Shown one piece after another: positions 35,369 through 43,070 of a stretch of DNA of 53,658 bases; the stretch's first letter is position 1, and each line of letters begins with the position of its first letter. The notes below the pieces were generated by a model that was not told where the DNA came from, did not search any database, and was given only the letters and a program-made list of their open reading frames with translations. The stretch lies in the NCBI GenBank assembly GCA_028282025.1, contig JANQIT010000356.1, positions 1 through 53,658 of the forward strand. The letters run 5' to 3'. The position numbers and the translations under genes were made by a program. This stretch comes from Hwanghaeella sp. GTDB taxonomy: Bacteria > Pseudomonadota > Alphaproteobacteria > UBA8366 > Aestuariispiraceae.

Positions 35369-36462
35369 GACGAAGCGGACTCAACAAGCGCAACAAGCTC
35401 ATCCTCTAACTTCGATACCGACGCCTCCCAAGTGTAGCCGCTGGCGGTTTCGAATGCAGCAAGCGATAGATCACGCCATTCCTTCGATGACATCGACACC
35501 AACAAGTGAATCTTCGCCATGAACGCAGCCACATTAGAATCAACCAGATAACCATTAACACCATCTGCAATAAGGTCTGGCGCTGCACCGGCAAGGGTGG
35601 CAAGAACTGGTGTCCGGCACGCCATCGCTTCGAGAATCGGCAACCCAAACCCTTCGGCTTCACTCGTAAAAAGCCAGGCATCACAGTCTGCATAAATCTG
35701 CGGGATATCGGATTGCGGCGGCTGAAATCTGAAGTCGACCCACCCCGGTAAAGCAAGGTCACCATCAGGTTCCTCCCCCCCGAAACAAATCACGCGGAGT
35801 TCCGGATAAGCTAGCTTAGCCTTCATGCAGACATCAATTGCAAGGCGCGTATTCTTCACAGCGTTGGTCGAGAACACAAAACCGATTGTCAAGATTTCCC
35901 GTTTTTCTCTTACCTCAACAGCGAACTTGCGATGATCAACTGCATTTGGAACCACCGACACATTCGTCTCTCCATATTCATCGCGCATGACGTTCTTCAG
36001 CCATGTTGATACGGCAATCTTATGAAGCGGCAATCTATAGGTTGCCGCCGAACGTTCTGCGGGTAGGGGAGCAAAAACCTCGTGACCTTGAACAAAGTAG
36101 ACTTTCTTGCCCTTCGCTTCAGAAAGTCGAGAAACCCATTCCGCAGTTTCCCACCATGTCGCCAGCACAATATCAGCATCCGGAAGGTCAGCATCAACAA
36201 CAGGTCTTGCAGATTCCAAAACTATGTGATGGACGTCGACCGTGTCGAAATGGCTTGCTGAAGAGCCTATCGCCCGCAACCATTTCCCACGCAATAGCGC
36301 TTTTGCTTTCTCAAAAAAGCTTGGTGCCGCTCGCGGTTGCGAGACAATGACTACCTCGTGACCTCTGTTTTGCAGCTTCTCCGCGTAAGTCGCAACCACA
36401 CGGATTCCCCCGCTAAGGTCAGCATGCGGCAATACAAATGAGAGCTTCAAAAACTTAGCCAT
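35365..36462 (-). CDS. Glycosyltransferase family 4
   Basis: This is a 365-residue GT-B enzyme. The N-terminal domain starts LSFVLPHADLSGGIRVVATY AEKL, with the glycine loop SGGIRVV. The C-terminal domain has SVVPNAVDHRKF, TIGFVFSTNAVKNTRLAIDV and the EX7E-containing SEAEGFGLPILEAMACRTPV. No membrane segment is seen. It likely adds a sugar to the lipid-linked repeat. Its stop codon overlaps the last codon of the convergent polymerase gene by four bases. The ATG at 36462 has only a weak ribosome site. It lies at the left side of the decaying accessory patch and appears intact. Confidence 0.88.
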   Translation of the reverse strand: MAKFLKLSFVLPHADLSGGIRVVATYAEKLQNRGHEVVIVSQPRAAPSFFEKAKALLRGKWLRAIGSSASHFDTVDVHHIVLESARPVVDADLPDADIVLATWWETAEWVSRLSEAKGKKVYFVQGHEVFAPLPAERSAATYRLPLHKIAVSTWLKNVMRDEYGETNVSVVPNAVDHRKFAVEVREKREILTIGFVFSTNAVKNTRLAIDVCMKAKLAYPELRVICFGGEEPDGDLALPGWVDFRFQPPQSDIPQIYADCDAWLFTSEAEGFGLPILEAMACRTPVLATLAGAAPDLIADGVNGYLVDSNVAAFMAKIHLLVSMSSKEWRDLSLAAFETASGYTWEASVSKLEDELVALVESASS

Positions 36463-36554
36463 TCCGAAAACTCGAAAGACAATACAGCAGTGCAGCTAAT
36501 AGGCCAAAAGGTCTCAAAAACAGTCCCTTTAAACTTTCTTTTGAATGAGCAACT

Positions 36555-36755
36555 TTACAATTGATTCGAGGCATATTCAGTGAGGTTACAAAAAATAGCA
36601 CGAGAAGCCCGGATGACATACCAGCGATCTCGAGTAAACATTCTCAGGTACGTCGTTGGCATCAGCGCCGCGAATTTCAGCAGATATCCTGCATAGGTAG
36701 TCTGCTTAGATCCCGACGGGATCACAAATTCCGGGTCCGTAAAAATGGTCCTTAT
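36555..36755 (-). pseudogene. Severed C-terminal gene fragment next to the IS481-type element
   Basis: An open frame without a start runs from the IS edge to a TAA at 36555-36557. It reads TIFTDPEFVIPSGSKQTTYA, then GYLLKFAALMPTTYLRMFTR and ends NLTEYASNQL. The alternation of hydrophobic and basic residues looks like a real protein C-terminus, perhaps from a glycosyltransferase or similar EPS enzyme, but I cannot name it. No matching N-terminal part was found on the far side of the element, so the rest has been lost or scrambled. Confidence 0.5.
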
Positions 36756-37765
36756 TGCTCACATTCTCATTGTACTTCCTAGGTGTTCAGTCCCAGCATT
36801 TGATGGATTGGATTTAGGATGAACCTCTGGGGTTCTGAAGTCCATATTCTACAGATGAACTCGTACAGGGTTAGGCCTTTGAACGCCTTCAATCGACGAC
36901 CAAAGTTGTAGGCGTCGATGAAGTTCTGAAGATGCCGGCGCAACTGCCCGTGATTGTCATAGTGGAACCGTTTGACGGTTGCCTCTTCGATGGTTCGGTT
37001 CATCCGTTCCACCTAGCCGCATGTCCATGGTTGGTTGATCTTGGTCAGACTGTGCTCGATGCCGTTCTCGTCGCAAACCCGGTCGAAGATGTGGTGAAAG
37101 GCATATTTGTGCCGGGCGTGGTTTGTGACCTGGATGCCATTGTCCGTCAGCGCCGTGTGGATGGCGTAAGGCACGGCCTTGAGTAGGTTCCGGAGGAATT
37201 GCACGGTCACCAATTCGCCGGCTTTCTCATTTAATTCAGCCTAGGTGAGCTTGGATGTACGGCCGTTGGCCACGAAGAGGCGTAGCTTGCCCTCGGCCAT
37301 CCGGACGTCGGCGATGTCGATATGGAAGTAGCCGATCGGATAGCTCTTGAACTTCTTCCTCACCGGTTTGTCGCCGTCGATTTCCGGAAGTCGGCTGATG
37401 CCGCGCCGTTGCAGGCAGCGGCGCAATGAAGAGCGCGACAGATGCGGGATCGTCTGCTAAAGCGCGTAGAAGAAATCACTGAGCGGCAAGAGGGTGCATC
37501 GTCGGAAAGCGATGATGATTGCCTCTTCGTCTGAGGACAGAACCGTCGACCGTGGTTCTCTCGGTCTGGTCGGAAGGTCAGCCACTGACGTCCGCTTTTT
37601 CCATTTGGCCACGGTCTTCTGATTGATCCCATACCGCCTGGAAAGCGTTCTCAAGCTCTCTTGATTATTTTCAATTGCTCTACGGACCGCCTTTGTCGCG
37701 CGGACGCTGCCGTGAAGAACCTGTCCCATAGTGCCTCCTTCCAGTCAGTGGAAAAATGTGCACCA
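36756..37765 (-). mobile_element. IS481-family insertion sequence, degenerate
   Basis: The element is about 1.0 kb and carries a single transposase frame of IS481 type. Candidate ends share the core CACATT: TGCTCACATTCTCATTG at 36756-36772 on the plus strand and GGTGCACATTTTTCCACTG reading inward on the minus strand from 37764. The repeats are imperfect and no target duplication was identified, so the boundaries are approximate. It lies between a severed gene end and the flippase. Confidence 0.75.
36779..37729 (-). pseudogene. IS481-family transposase with three in-frame TAG codons
   Basis: One continuous frame of 316 codons plus stop reads MGQVLHGSVRATKAVRRAIE at the start (helix-turn-helix LRTLSRRYGINQKTVAKWKK) to DPIHQ-like RFILNPIHQMLGLNT at the end. 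The DDE residues are visible in GYFHIDIADVR, ALTDNGIQVTN and VERMNRTIEE. In-frame TAG codons lie at 37457-37459, 37241-37243 and 37013-37015. There is no frameshift. The first and third stops sit where relatives have Gln (CAG), as in PWTxG-Q-VERMNRT, so single C-to-T changes would explain them. The product should be non-functional without suppression. GGAGG lies 6 bases before the ATG. Confidence 0.88.
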
Positions 37766-38002
37766 TCAAAGCTTTGGACCAAACACCCTTAACTTGGAGA
37801 TTAAATGTGTGTCTCCGACAACCGTACTGATTAAACGGCTTTGTTGCCAATCTGAAACATGTGCAATTTCCCTAGATCAAGAACCACTCACACACCGAGA
37901 TATAAAGTGCAGTACATCAGCCGGTATCCAACTGCTCTGCGAATAAAGACACCAACGAGCCTCGAAAGCGCAGCGAAGCATATAATCAATCGCAGAGGAT
38001 CT
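37766..38002. other. Intergenic remnant region between IS481-type element and flippase
   Basis: There is no intact gene. On the minus strand, one frame ending with TAA at 37831-37833 reads ALSRLVGVFIRRAVGYRLMY, then CTLYLGV-stop-VVLDLGKLHM, which looks like a decayed protein end with TGA in place of Trp. Another frame continues in phase past the flippase stop for 40 codons. Both may be relics; neither can be named. GGCTTTGTTG occurs at 37837-37846. Confidence 0.35.
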
Positions 38003-39373
38003 TCATTGAAACAGCCACTCTACACTGTCGACAAATGCAAAACCGAGTAAACACCCCACCGGAAGGTACAAGAGCGTTAGAACTTCAAACCGCACCGACA
38101 GCAAACCCAACCTCCATTTATAGATGAGGACGAGCGGTATAGCCGCATAAATGCTCAAGACGACGCCCCAAAGCACAAAATCTGACCCGATGGTGAATAT
38201 GATGGCCGGCACCGAAATCACGATAGTCGCAAGTCTGACAAGTATGATCGGAATGAGATAACGGGGACGTCCAACAGCCATGAAGGCATCTCCCGCCATG
38301 CGGAGATGCCAGGATCCGATTTGTACGACTAAGATCTGGAGAAAAGTTCCGGCCATCTCATACCTGTCATCATAGAGTAGGTCTATGATCGTCGACCCTG
38401 ACACGAAAAGGAAGGGTGCGATCATCAAAGTAACGGCGTCTGCCGGCCGGCGAAGCTTGTAATATACTGACTTAAGGCGTGCGGGATCGTTTCTGTTCAC
38501 CTCGCTCAAGGCTGGAAACGCGATCACCGAGGTGAACTTCTGAAAGACTCCTGATAAGGCCTCGAGAATGAGCGCCGCGATAGCGTAAGCACCGAAAGCA
38601 ACGGGCGTTAGGAAAAAGCCCAGGATCCATCTATCGGCATTGTTGACCAAGAAACCGAGGATCGAAGAGAGAAAGATCCACTTACCAAACCCAATGATCT
38701 CCTTGATCATCGGGACATCCCAGCAGAGCGCGTTAGATTCGCCTTTGAGCGCGAGATGGCTGAGCAGGCAACTAAGCCCATGACCAGTCAGGTACCCGAT
38801 TACCAGAACCCAAATCGTCGGCCAATCGATAGCAATCAAGATCATCACGCCGACCGAAACGATCTGCGTGAAAAGCGCGATGGCCGTTACCCTGCCCAAA
38901 ACGAGATGGCGGCCCGCCGTCGCGAGTTTTGTCGATTTCAACCCCTCTATCACGGCGATGCTTGAGAACGCCATGATGACCAACGGCAGTTCCGGACTGG
39001 AATAGGTGCTGTCGGGCGGCAGGAATCCATAGGAACCAGCCACCTGAAAACCCCCTCCTACCAACAGCAGAATGACCGCGATCAAGAGCCCTCGTAGGAT
39101 TTGCAGAGTCCAGACCGTGTTCAGGAACCGCCGGTCATCCCCCCGCTCTTGTTGGATTACATTCTGATTCAACCCGATGTCCGAAAACAGGTTGATGGCC
39201 ATCAGGAAAAGAAAAGCGAGCGCCATGACCCCGAACATCTCCGGGGCCAAGAGCCGCGTCATGATGAGATTGGAGCCGAACCGAATTACTGTCTGTCCAG
39301 CATGGCCGCTCAGAGCGATAGCCCCAGCCAGCAATGATCGACGTCGCAAAGAGGGAGCCTGGGCGGATGCCAT
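38003..39373 (-). CDS. Oligosaccharide flippase (Wzx-type, MOP superfamily)
   Basis: This 456-residue integral-membrane protein has about 12-14 helices. The N-terminus SLLAGAIALSGHAGQTVIRF GSNLIMTRLL is typical of polysaccharide flippases, followed by FLMAINLFSDIGLNQNVIQQ. The later WIFLSSILGFLVNNADRWIL GFFL and GVFQKFTSVIAFPALSEVN also fit the family. It should move the undecaprenyl-linked repeat across the inner membrane. The ATG at 39373 has GGAAG 8 bases upstream. The stop is a TGA and the frame stays open for a further 40 codons, so a premature end cannot be ruled out in this decaying region. Confidence 0.88.
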   Translation of the reverse strand: MASAQAPSLRRRSLLAGAIALSGHAGQTVIRFGSNLIMTRLLAPEMFGVMALAFLFLMAINLFSDIGLNQNVIQQERGDDRRFLNTVWTLQILRGLLIAVILLLVGGGFQVAGSYGFLPPDSTYSSPELPLVIMAFSSIAVIEGLKSTKLATAGRHLVLGRVTAIALFTQIVSVGVMILIAIDWPTIWVLVIGYLTGHGLSCLLSHLALKGESNALCWDVPMIKEIIGFGKWIFLSSILGFLVNNADRWILGFFLTPVAFGAYAIAALILEALSGVFQKFTSVIAFPALSEVNRNDPARLKSVYYKLRRPADAVTLMIAPFLFVSGSTIIDLLYDDRYEMAGTFLQILVVQIGSWHLRMAGDAFMAVGRPRYLIPIILVRLATIVISVPAIIFTIGSDFVLWGVVLSIYAAIPLVLIYKWRLGLLSVRFEVLTLLYLPVGCLLGFAFVDSVEWLFQ

Positions 39374-39668
39374 TACAGTGTCTTCCTTGCGCTCCCAATC
39401 CGGACCGACGTCAGGCGCGATATGTTTTCAATAATCCGGTATCGACAAGATTAGGATTGGATCTTGTCCTGGCCGCACGATCAGTCTCTTTGTTTCTTCT
39501 ATTCAACGAAAATGCAATACAGTCACTGATGAAGACATCGGCGATCTTGTGCATCGAAACTCATTCGGGGTCGATGCAGGTTTGAAGCGCAATTCCCAAC
39601 ACCACGGAGGTTGTCGCTGGCGACCGTTTGAGTATATCCGTTGGCACGGCACGAAGAAGAGAAATGGC
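39374..39668. other. Divergent intergenic region between flippase and GT2
   Basis: There are 295 bases between two divergent start codons. An open frame continues upstream of the GT2 start to 39549 but lacks family features. No clear promoter boxes, repeats or RNA gene were found. Confidence 0.5.
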
Positions 39669-40583
39669 ATGAAAGAAAATCCGAAAGCGAGTGTTTTGCT
39701 ACCGGTATACAATGGCTTGCCGTATCTGGATCAGGCGCTGGAGTCCGTTTTTCGTCAGACAATGCCATACTTCGAAGTTCTCTTGCTAAACGACGGCAGC
39801 ACAGATGGGTCGCCTGAAGTACTGCAAAAATATGCAGCACGCGATGCCCGCTGCCGATTGATCGATCGGGAGAACCGCGGGCTCATCAGGACCCTCAACG
39901 AGGGGGTTGAAATTGCGAGGTCGGATATAATCATCCGCATGGATGCAGATGACATCTGTACAGAAGATAGGTTCGAAAAACAGATCGACTACCTGTCCCG
40001 GCACCCTGATTGCGTTGCGGTCGGCGGCAATGTGCGGCTTATAGACCCCGATGGCGACATCATCATTTCTAAGTTCATTCAAGATTTCAGCCACGACCAA
40101 ATTGATGCTCAGAACCTACGAGGTACAGGATCAGCCATCTGCCACCCCGCCTCCGCAATGAGACGCTCGTCGGTGATCGCAGCCGGCGGTTACCGGGACG
40201 AATACGTCCACGCGGAAGATATTGACCTGTTCCTGCGACTCGCGGAGCGGGGGCAACTCGTCAATATCGAAGATGTTGTGTTGGACTACCGGCAGCACCC
40301 CCAGGCGATCGGCTATACAAAACGCGCTGAACAGATCGCTTCTGCACACTCTGCAGCCCAGGACGCTCGGGCGCGCCGTGGATTGTCTCTCACACCAGAT
40401 GGTTGCTTTGAAAATATAGAGAGTGACGCCTCAGCACAGTTAATCACAGAGAGATGGGCATGGTGGGCTTTGGACGATGGCAATTCAAGAACCGCTAAGA
40501 AGTACGCCCTTCGGACAATGTTGAACAAGCCGTTTAACCTTTCCTCTTTTAAGCTGTTGGTGTGCGCACTTCGGGGGTACTAA
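39669..40583 (+). CDS. Glycosyltransferase family 2
   Basis: This is a 304-residue GT-A enzyme on the plus strand. The ATG at 39669 has GAAGAG 8 bases upstream, and the fold begins straight away: KASVLLPVYNGLPYLDQALE. Then come VLLLNDGSTDGSPEVL, the metal-binding IIIRMDADDICTEDRF and YVHAEDIDLFLRLAERG. Earlier in-frame starts from 39549 would add 40 residues unlike the family. It likely adds a sugar to the repeat unit; specificity is unknown. No membrane segments are visible. It is isolated on its strand between the flippase and the broken FkbM gene. Confidence 0.88.
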   Translation: MKENPKASVLLPVYNGLPYLDQALESVFRQTMPYFEVLLLNDGSTDGSPEVLQKYAARDARCRLIDRENRGLIRTLNEGVEIARSDIIIRMDADDICTEDRFEKQIDYLSRHPDCVAVGGNVRLIDPDGDIIISKFIQDFSHDQIDAQNLRGTGSAICHPASAMRRSSVIAAGGYRDEYVHAEDIDLFLRLAERGQLVNIEDVVLDYRQHPQAIGYTKRAEQIASAHSAAQDARARRGLSLTPDGCFENIESDASAQLITERWAWWALDDGNSRTAKKYALRTMLNKPFNLSSFKLLVCALRGY

Positions 40584-40715
40584 GCGTTCTAACGGCGCGA
40601 TGCTCCGAAAGCAGGTAGCCCGGTCGCCATTGGTGTTCAGGAATTTTCCTCGGCATCCGTTCAGGAACTGTTAGGATCTAGTAACGGTCTTTTTTGGCGC
40701 CCCAGAACGGCCAAA

Positions 40716-41591
40716 CTAATCGTTAGTATTCTTGATGCTAAAAACATTCTCTCCCCGAAACACAAAATCCCGGTCCAGCGAAGAAACACACTTCAGGAAA
40801 TTCTGGGAGTTGGCACTTCGGGGCAGCATCCAGTCATGTAATTCCACGATAAGAACCGGGAATTTTTGGACCCACTCAGTGTTTTCCTTAAACAAGTCAG
40901 CTTCAAACCCTTCGATATCGATTTTCACTAAAAATGGCACAAACCGGTCCTCTGAGTATCTGTTTAGCAGAGTTCCTATCGATAAAAGTTGAAGGTCCAA
41001 TTGACCGTCGAACGTCACACGATATGCATCATTACCCAACCCAGGGTCCTGCAATGTGCCCATACAGTCCTTGCTGGCAATACCTGCCTGAAAAAGTTCT
41101 ACATCGTGGCCGTGCGTGTTCTGCTTTGCTAATTCAACGTTCTCGACACTAGGTTCGATGGCAAGAATTCTTGCTTCGGGATAGGTGATCGCAAAAAATT
41201 TCGACCCAAACCCGGCATTTGCGCCACAATCAATTATCAAAGGAGTCTTACCAGCTTTCAGAATGTCATTGTAATTGCTTGCAATATCGTCCCCTCAAGT
41301 CAGCCAACCTAGATTGTAATCTTGACTCCGAAATACCTGCATAAGGGTTCGCAAATCGATTCTGTCTCTGACGGCTAGTTGTATGAAAGGACCTGAACCG
41401 AACCGCCGAGACAAACTACCTCTGGTAAGAACTACTTGGCGCTTTAAAAACGGCGGCGAAAGAAAGACAAACCGATGTCTCCGCAATAGGGCGACAAGCA
41501 ACGCCTCCCCCCAGGACCAAATCTGACGAGCAGCATCCGTGAGCTGAAAGAGGGAATGATCATCTTTTTTTGCCTCTTTCATAACAATCAA
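40716..41591 (-). pseudogene. FkbM-family methyltransferase interrupted by an in-frame TGA
   Basis: Two open parts in the same frame are separated only by a TGA at 41295-41297. The upstream part (TTG start at 41591 with AGAGGA 6 bases before it, or ATG 41582) encodes 98 residues ending VFRSQDYNLGWLT. The downstream part continues GDDIASNYNDILKAGKTPL and holds the SAM motif IIDCGANAGFGSKFF and the FkbM signature LVKIDIEGFEADLF. The full frame would be 291 codons, a normal FkbM length. FkbM enzymes O-methylate sugars or related groups. The stop lies before the SAM site, so no active product is expected unless it is read through or restarted. Confidence 0.82.
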
Positions 41592-41965
41592 CGTGCATCC
41601 TCTGTATAAATCACAAGCTAGATTTGTTTCACCCTTAAACTCAACCGTGACGATACTTCATACCACAACCTAAGATGATGCGTGTCGATAGCCTTTCGAA
41701 TCTTCTTTTTCGAAATCGGTTAGCCGTATGCGCCTCGTTCCGCTAGCCATGAAACGACCCAAGCTAAAGTCAGCTATACTAACAAATCAAATGCCCAAGG
41801 CCCCGCTTCACTCATAGGCAGCCGTCGCGCCTCAGGGCGGTAAAGCAGACAAAAGTGTCAGTGCAATCCTCAAGATGGCAAGCAAACACGAGAAGTAACA
41901 GTCTACTATTATCCGAGAGTCGAACTACAACACTGCGCCCAAATAGTTTCGTCCATACGTTCGCT
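41592..41965. other. 374-base intergenic region without a visible gene
   Basis: Lower-GC sequence lies between galE and the broken FkbM gene. I see no ORF with family features, no RNA gene and no strong hairpin. It marks the right-hand limit of the accessory patch; GC rises again in galE. Confidence 0.5.
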
Positions 41966-42949
41966 CTATGCGCGGGTCATCCAAGACCACGCGTGCTCGA
42001 TTTGTGTGGTCAGGTTGGGGTGTTGCGGGCGCCATCCCAGGGTCTTTCGTGCGCGCCGGGCGTCGCAGATCAGGACGGGCGGGTCGCCGGCGCGGCGCTC
42101 GACAATCCGCGCGGGCACCGGATGCCCGGTCAAGGAGCGCGCCGCCTCCACAACTTCCATCACGGAAAAGCCGGAGCCGTTGCCCAGGTTGAACGCGTTG
42201 GCCCCTGCCCCGTCGCTGCCGTTCAGAAATCCGAGGCTGAGAATATGCGCCTCTGCGAGATCGCAGATATGAATATAGTCGCGGATGCAGGTCCCGTCGG
42301 GCGTCGGATAATCGTCGCCGAAGATCAGAATTTCCTGCCGCTTGCCAGCCGCCACTTCCAGGATGAGCGGGATCAGGTGTGTTTCCGGCTCATGCGCTTC
42401 GCCCAATTCGCCGTCCGGATCCGCCCCGGCGGCATTGAAATAGCGCAGCGCCACCGACCGAATGCCATGCGCCGCCGCAAAACCACGTAGCAACTCTTCG
42501 CACATGGCCTTGGACGCACCATAGGGGTTGGACGGCGATTGCGCCCTGTCCTCGCCGATCGGGTCCATCGAGTCGGTGCTGAAAATCGCCGCTGTGCTGG
42601 AAAATACGATTTTGTCCAAGCCGGTATCGCGCATCGCGCTCAACAGCGTGATCATACCGCCGACATTATTGCCATAATACTTGCCGGGGTCGGCAACGGA
42701 CTCACCGGCCGCGATAAAAGCCGCAAAATGCATCACCGCGACCGGCTTATATTGCCGGATGACCCGGACCAGCGCTTCGTAGTCACGGCAATCGCCGTAT
42801 TCGAGCGGCCCCCATTGTACCGCCCAGGGATGCCCGCCGCTCATATTGTCGAACACGACAGGGGTATAGCCGTTGGCCGCCAGCGCCTTGCACGTATGGC
42901 TGCCGATATAGCCGGCCCCGCCGGTTACCAGAATTGCGCCCCGGTTCAT
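41966..42949 (-). CDS. galE: UDP-glucose 4-epimerase
   Basis: This 327-residue extended SDR interconverts UDP-glucose and UDP-galactose. Key features are ILVTGGAGYIGSHTCKALAA (NAD+ loop), VMHFAAFIAAGESVADPGKY YGNN, VFSSTAAIFSTDSMDPIGED (catalytic Ser/Thr) and NPYGASKAMCEELLRGF (Tyr-x3-Lys). DGTCIRDYIHICDLAEAHI follows. The ATG at 42949 has CGGAG 6 bases upstream. It likely supplies UDP-galactose for the exopolysaccharide. The exosortase gene ends 121 bases upstream on the same strand. Confidence 0.96.
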   Translation of the reverse strand: MNRGAILVTGGAGYIGSHTCKALAANGYTPVVFDNMSGGHPWAVQWGPLEYGDCRDYEALVRVIRQYKPVAVMHFAAFIAAGESVADPGKYYGNNVGGMITLLSAMRDTGLDKIVFSSTAAIFSTDSMDPIGEDRAQSPSNPYGASKAMCEELLRGFAAAHGIRSVALRYFNAAGADPDGELGEAHEPETHLIPLILEVAAGKRQEILIFGDDYPTPDGTCIRDYIHICDLAEAHILSLGFLNGSDGAGANAFNLGNGSGFSVMEVVEAARSLTGHPVPARIVERRAGDPPVLICDARRARKTLGWRPQHPNLTTQIEHAWSWMTRA

Positions 42950-43070
42950 ATCATGCTCCGTTCGTCAGCAAACAGTGCACACGAGCAGCGCGCACCAGAG
43001 CCACCATAGAGACGCCGGCCGGAAGTCTCTACCGCCGAATTACCTTGGACGGAAGCGGCCGCGAGCAGTC

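Noticed and set aside
33881-37846. Two copies of GGCTTTGTTG (33881-33890 and 37837-37846) resembling IS903-group ends
   Set aside because: The match is only ten bases, both copies face the same way, and no transposase or target duplication accompanies them; the same ten bases also occur by chance in the kinase gene on the other strand.
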